A stretch of DNA of 64,000 nucleotides from JAUWVG01 sp964633715 (GTDB lineage: Bacteria > Acidobacteriota > Aminicenantia > Aminicenantales > Aminicenantaceae): positions 1 through 64,000 of the forward strand of contig CAZWHQ010000009.1 in NCBI GenBank assembly GCA_964633715.1, given 5' to 3'. The position numbers and the translations under genes were made by a program. The notes beneath the pieces were generated by a model that saw nothing but the letters and a program-made list of their open reading frames with translations, had not been told where the DNA came from and made no database searches. Shown here piece by piece: positions 60,981 to 64,000 of the stretch. Within the stretch, counting starts at the first letter, position 1; every line of letters begins with the position of its first letter.

Positions 60981-61063
60981 TTCAATCTGTAAAGGGCAGA
61001 ATAGTGACACAGTCGGAAAAAAGTTGCGTGTTACAAAATTGCTAAGTTGTTGATTCTAAACGT

Positions 61064-61149
61064 GCCGGGGTGGCGGAATTGGTAGACGCAAGGGACTTAA
61101 AATCCCTCGGAGGTTATCCTCTGTGCGGGTTCGAGTCCCGCCCCCGGCA
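61064..61149 (+). tRNA. tRNA-Leu (UAA), intact
   Basis: An 86-nt class II tRNA: acceptor GCCGGGG/CCCCGGC, D arm GCGG...AATTGGTAGAC, anticodon loop CTTAAAA (anticodon TAA), long variable arm (CGGAGGTTATCCTCTG), T arm GCGGG-TTCGAGT-CCCGC, discriminator A. CCA is not encoded. The first 42 nt are duplicated upstream at 52230 and 56933. Confidence 0.97.
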
Positions 61150-61189
61150 CTTCTTTTGTCTCTATTTTATCCCTAAATCAGATGAGGGC

Positions 61190-61249
61190 TCTGGCCTCAA
61201 AATCCAGATCACTGGGCGGTGAGTGTGGGTTTGACTCCCTCCACCGGCA
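61190..61249 (+). pseudogene. decayed 3' part of a tRNA-Leu (CAA-like)
   Basis: Forty bases after the intact tRNA lies a degenerate tRNA 3' half: anticodon arm CTGG-C-CTCAAAA-T-CCAG (anticodon CAA), a short variable-arm hairpin TCAC/GTGA, T arm GTGGG-TTTGACT-CCCTC, and the same acceptor end CCGGCA. The D arm and acceptor 5' strand are missing, so it is not functional. Confidence 0.55.
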
Positions 61250-61427
61250 CTAGTTTTCCCCTATAACTTACTGGATTTACACAGGTTCGTGATTTCACCT
61301 CTGATACCGTTTAGCCAACGCTTTTAACAATTTTTTGGCTCGGATTTGGCACGAGAGGAGATGTGCATGAGATTTTTTCTGTTCTTTTATTATGCTATAT
61401 TAGATGCAATTCATACAGGAGGACAAA

Positions 61428-61778
61428 ATGACTGATGATCTATATGCAGAATTTAGAAAATTGAGCCCAAAAGTAACAGGCGGGCTTGTTAGAATGAGAG
61501 AGGACACATTTAAAGACGCCTCAGTCCCTGCCAAATATAAAATCTTAGCTGCCCTGGTTGCTGTGGTAGTTACAAAATGTGAGCCCTGTTTACGAGCTTA
61601 CACCAAGATGGCTTATCAAGCTGGAGCGACTCTGGACGAGTTAGTGGAATTTCTCAATGTTGCCATCACGGAAGGAGGATGTCCAGGAGAAACATGGGCA
61701 CTTAAATCTTTCCAGACTTACAAGGAATTAGAACAGGGAAAAGAGATAAAAGAGGAATTGTGTTGTAAATCTGAATAA
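61428..61778 (+). CDS. carboxymuconolactone decarboxylase-family (AhpD-like) protein
   Basis: A 116-residue protein with AGGAGG before ATG 61428. The helical AhpD-like core is seen, with a CxxC motif VTKCEPCLRAYTKMAY (about 57-72). The His that normally follows the CxxC by four residues is Tyr here, so a classic peroxidase relay is incomplete. The tail ends EELCCKSE with a vicinal Cys pair. Members occur in arsenic gene clusters, and ars genes lie 1.5 kb away. A role in thiol/metalloid chemistry is inference. A second copy of its 3' end is at 63196. Confidence 0.85.
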   Translation: MTDDLYAEFRKLSPKVTGGLVRMREDTFKDASVPAKYKILAALVAVVVTKCEPCLRAYTKMAYQAGATLDELVEFLNVAITEGGCPGETWALKSFQTYKELEQGKEIKEELCCKSE

Positions 61779-61838
61779 ATTTTCCTTGGATGTTGAGATA
61801 AACAGAAATGTGATTCAATAATTCTTTGTGAGGATAGA

Positions 61839-62531
61839 ATGCTGAGTATAAAACCAGAATCGACCGAGCGAACGAAGAGAATTTTTCAAGAAGCTTGTTA
61901 TACTGAGAATATGGAAGCCAAATTTGGTAGGACTCTTACGAATGATGAAAATGTTGTAAGAAAATATATATTGAGACAAACTCCTATCCTTGGCAGAGTG
62001 CCTTCTGCAGTTGAGATATGCGAAGGATTCAACCATTTCAAAAAAGGAAAAATTAAGGAAATATTGAATGAGCTGGATAGATTCGATGCTATTCACTTAG
62101 ATGAGATCAAATCGAACATTGTCGCGGCATACCCATTTTCCAGCGTTGCCACCTCTCATAAGGTTTCTTTTAAAAGGAAAGAATTTAAAAGAGTTTTCGC
62201 TATGTGTGCGATTGATGCACTGGGAATAAATTTTATGTTTGATACGGATGTTTCTATAGGATCGCTATGTTTCCATTGTGACGAGAAAATTGAAATCGAT
62301 GTACAAGATGAGGAGATAATATCACTGAGCCCAAAGAGTACGGTAGTTTGGTGCGATATGGAATATTCGAAGTGTGCTGCAACATCTCTCTGCAGAAATA
62401 TCAATTTTTTCTCCTCTGAAGAACATTTTGAGAAGTGGCAGATAGAAAAACCTAAAAGAAAAGGATATTTGCTGAAAATACAAGAAGCCTTCTATCTAGG
62501 AAAACTATTTTTTGAAAACAGATTGAAGTAG
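61839..62531 (+). CDS. organomercurial lyase (MerB)-like protein
   Basis: A 230-residue protein. The N-terminal helical domain (about 1-115) is followed by the MerB core. AMCAIDALGINF (about 125-136) aligns with the MerB AWCALDTL block holding Cys96 and Asp99. ATSLCRNINFFSS (about 185-197) aligns with the block holding Cys159. QEAFYLGKLF near the end matches HEAFGLGQ. All three catalytic residues are kept. MerB cleaves C-Hg bonds. No merA, merR or merT is adjacent; instead arsenic genes are, so the natural substrate is open. Confidence 0.82.
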   Translation: MLSIKPESTERTKRIFQEACYTENMEAKFGRTLTNDENVVRKYILRQTPILGRVPSAVEICEGFNHFKKGKIKEILNELDRFDAIHLDEIKSNIVAAYPFSSVATSHKVSFKRKEFKRVFAMCAIDALGINFMFDTDVSIGSLCFHCDEKIEIDVQDEEIISLSPKSTVVWCDMEYSKCAATSLCRNINFFSSEEHFEKWQIEKPKRKGYLLKIQEAFYLGKLFFENRLK

Positions 62532-62567
62532 ATCAGCTGATATCTTTATAATGCTGGAACAATAAGC

Positions 62568-63119
62568 CTAAATTAAAAGAAAAGAAAATCCTATCCATAT
62601 AAACAAAAAACCAGCAATTCTGTTTAATGTCTTTTCCTTTAGAATTTTTGATATATAAATTGATAGAAAAATCGCTGCGGATGAGACTATTGTTAAAGCA
62701 AGTATAACTCCAATGAAAACCATAAAACCATTGTATTTTGTAGCAAATAGTGCAGAAGCAATTTGTGTCTTATCTCCCCACTCCGCCAGAAATACTAATC
62801 CAAATCCAAGATAGAATGGATTGTTTATCTGAAAGTTTCTTTTTTTCCTTTCTCTATCAAATAGCAAAATGAAGATGCCAACAATTATGAAAATAACGGC
62901 TGCAAATACTTTTACAATTTTTTCAGGTACAATATTAGCAAGCCATTCTCCTGCTAAGATTGCAGCTCCATCAACGATAATGAAGGCTAAAATTATTCCC
63001 ACTAAAAGGTGTCCATACTTTTTGGTTTTTGAGGCTAATAATAAAATGGATAGTTGTGTTTTATCCCCCAGTTCAGATATGACTATAAAGACTAGAGGGA
63101 TAAATATATCGTCGATCAT
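62568..63119 (-). CDS. GDT1/TMEM165 (UPF0016) family cation transporter
   Basis: A 183-residue membrane protein with six predicted TM helices in two inverted halves. Each half carries the family signature: SELGDKTQLS (about 14-23) and AEWGDKTQIASA (about 109-120). Members export Mn2+ (or Ca2+) from the cytosol. It is transcribed opposite to the MerB-like gene. The usual Mn-responsive yybP-ykoY riboswitch is not obvious in the short upstream region. Confidence 0.9.
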   Translation of the reverse strand: MIDDIFIPLVFIVISELGDKTQLSILLLASKTKKYGHLLVGIILAFIIVDGAAILAGEWLANIVPEKIVKVFAAVIFIIVGIFILLFDRERKKRNFQINNPFYLGFGLVFLAEWGDKTQIASALFATKYNGFMVFIGVILALTIVSSAAIFLSIYISKILKEKTLNRIAGFLFIWIGFSFLLI

Positions 63120-63195
63120 AGTTCTCCAAATATTACCATAATATTTCTAGATATTTTAAAACCTAGTGAAATTTTGTTTACGCTTAATTTCTTGA

Positions 63196-63303
63196 TTTTG
63201 CCATAACAGAGGCTGGATGTCTGGGAGAGATGTGGGCACTTAAATCTTTCCAGGCTTACAAGGGATTAGAGAAGAGTAAAGAGATAAAAGAGGAATTGTG
63301 CTG
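63196..63303 (+). pseudogene. duplicated 3' fragment of the AhpD-like gene
   Basis: Reads FAITEAGCLGEMWALKSFQ, then AYKGLEKSKEIKEELCC, closely matching the end of the AhpD-like protein at 61428-61778 (VAITEGGCPGETWALKSF...). DNA identity is high in blocks such as ATGGGCACTTAAATCTTTCC versus GTGGGCACTTAAATCTTTCC. There is no start codon or upstream part, and the frame runs on into arsC on the other strand. Confidence 0.72.
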
Positions 63304-63329
63304 CATAGTGGAAAATGATGAGTGCTATA

Positions 63330-63815
63330 TCACGCCGTTATTTCGAATTCTTCTGCGATCCAATCCTTTATTTCATCTCTTATGCGCCTGAATACTGACA
63401 GCGTATCTGCTGAACTGCCGTTATAAGAAGCCGGATCTTCAAAGCTTCGATGCAAGCACTTCATGCCTCCTGGAAAGAACGGACATGTCTCATTGGCGTG
63501 GTCGCAGACTGTAATCACATAATCGAATTTTTGCTCCAAGAACTCATTTATGCTCTTTGATCGATATTTTGAGATGTCGATGCCGATTTCGGACATAACT
63601 TAAACAGCATAAGGATTGACGATGGTTGGTTTGGTTCCCGCGCTGTGCGCTTCGTATTGATTCCCGTAAAGCGAATTTAAAAGTCCTTCAGCCATTTGAG
63701 AGCGAGCCGAATTATTAGTGCAAACAAAAAGAACAGATTTCTTTTCCGATTTGAGATTTATTTCATCAAAACTTTGGCTTAAACCAGCCTTGTGTTCGCA
63801 AACAGATCCTGACAA
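63330..63815 (-). pseudogene. arsC: arsenate reductase arsC interrupted by TAA
   Basis: The frame encodes a low-molecular-weight-phosphatase-type arsenate reductase. The active loop VCTNNSARSQMAEGLL (CX5R) and the two other redox Cys residues (VITVCDHANETCPFF) are present, so chemistry would be intact. A TAA at 63600-63602 falls in YAV-stop-VMSEIGIDIS where relatives carry Lys. The upstream TGATG at the acr3 end would start arsC only if one A were added (MKINLKSEKKSVLF); as read, that frame stops after two codons, and TTG 63815 is the next option. Two lesions in one gene suggest decay or base-calling problems. Confidence 0.8.
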
Positions 63816-64000
63816 GCATCAGCATCACCGGGACTTCAATGAGGACGCCTACGACCGTTGCTAATGCTGCTCCTGACGAGAGGCCAAAAAGCATGACTGC
63901 TGTAGCAATAGCCACCTCAAAGTGATTTGATGCTCCTATCATGGCTGAAGGAGCAGCGTCTCTGTACGATAATTTCAAGATCTTTCCGAGTCCATATGCG
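63766..64000 (-). CDS. acr3: ACR3-family arsenite exporter, C-terminal part (window edge)
   Basis: The frame enters from the right edge and stops at TGA 63766. It reads AYGLGKILKLSYRDAAPSAM, then IGASNHFEVAIATAVMLFGL and GVLIEVPVMLMLVRI. This is the conserved last two TM helices of ACR3 arsenite permeases (the GASNxFE motif). Ends GWFKPKF. Located directly upstream of arsC in the same direction, as in ars operons. Only about 78 residues are visible. Confidence 0.92.
   Translation of the reverse strand, partial: AYGLGKILKLSYRDAAPSAMIGASNHFEVAIATAVMLFGLSSGAALATVVGVLIEVPVMLMLVRICLRTQGWFKPKF

Noticed and set aside
52230..61149. Group I intron in tRNA-Leu(UAA), which is a known intron site
   Set aside because: The repeated segment runs past the anticodon to ...AAAATCC, no 3' half follows the first two copies, the intervening DNA is 4-5 kb of protein genes, and no intron core was seen.
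63120..63200. Mn-sensing yybP-ykoY riboswitch for the GDT1 gene
   Set aside because: The short AT-rich leader shows none of the conserved riboswitch loops I could recognise.
1..64000. CRISPR array
   Set aside because: No regularly spaced repeat of 20-40 bp was seen; the GAAT heptads and tRNA repeats do not have array spacing.
1..64000. Reassignment of TAA as a sense (Lys) codon
   Set aside because: Many intact genes end at TAA with correct family C-termini (for example mce, the AhpD-like gene and glmS), so two interrupted genes do not support recoding.

Overview
The window is chromosomal DNA from a Gram-negative-type (diderm) bacterium. It carries lpxC (lipid A), a very large TonB-dependent receptor of the Oar type, glmU/glmS, gyrB/gyrA, and a dnaG-rpoD macromolecular-synthesis pair. 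The Oar-like receptor, inositol-phosphate synthase, VIT/vWA protein, methylmalonyl-CoA genes and moderate G+C would fit an Acidobacteriota/Aminicenantes-like lineage. That placement is an inference from gene content only; no rRNA is present to confirm it.

Layout. 0-4 kb: small enzymes, then an acyl-CoA dehydrogenase - meaB - methylmalonyl-CoA epimerase operon (branched-chain/propionyl-CoA metabolism). 4.4-9.7 kb: a huge NtrY-like membrane histidine kinase and a ribbon-helix-helix protein with a palindromic operator. 9.8-17.4 kb: an M14-like deacylase, HAD phosphatase, VIT/vWA protein, Old Yellow Enzyme, class V aminotransferase and a DUF362 iron-sulfur protein. A 207-bp palindromic repeat lies between the Old Yellow Enzyme and aminotransferase genes. 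17.5-26.1 kb: a type I restriction-modification island (half-size HsdS, HsdM, RhuM, full HsdS, HsdR, YgjP-type peptidase) with visibly higher G+C and GAATTA-like low-complexity spacers. 26.2-27.1 kb: a DUF4405 membrane gene broken by one in-frame TAA. 27-52 kb: housekeeping core with gyrB-gyrA, acyl-CoA synthetase, dnaG-rpoD, two tRNAs, larB, lpxC, a TPR-glmU-glmS operon, the TonB receptor with ino1, and a fold-type IV aminotransferase-like gene.

52.2-61.2 kb is the most unusual part. The first 42 nt of tRNA-Leu(UAA), from the 5' end past the anticodon, occur three times in direct orientation (52230, 56933, 61064), and only the last copy is a complete tRNA. Each copy is preceded by its own TTGTTN-17-TATAAT promoter with a TGA-extended -10. 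The two broken copies are followed by a related left-end sequence. This looks like two tandem elements that integrate at the anticodon loop and supply a replacement promoter plus 5' half of the tRNA. Neither contains a visible integrase. The cargo is defence/toxin-antitoxin-like: an AAA-ATPase/DUF234 gene behind a tandem 15-bp operator-like repeat, AbiEi-AbiEii, a Cys-rich protein, two SEC-C zinc proteins and a HepT-MntA pair.

61.2-64 kb: a metal/metalloid cluster with a carboxymuconolactone-decarboxylase-like protein, an organomercurial-lyase (MerB)-like protein with its catalytic Cys/Asp/Cys retained, a GDT1-type cation transporter, an interrupted arsC and the C-terminus of an ACR3 arsenite exporter. 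A second, truncated copy of the decarboxylase-like gene's 3' end lies between the transporter gene and arsC.

Several genes (the YHS-like protein, Old Yellow Enzyme, larB) have a -10 box 6-8 nt from the start codon and no Shine-Dalgarno, suggesting leaderless mRNAs. All functional calls rest on reading motifs; no database search was possible.
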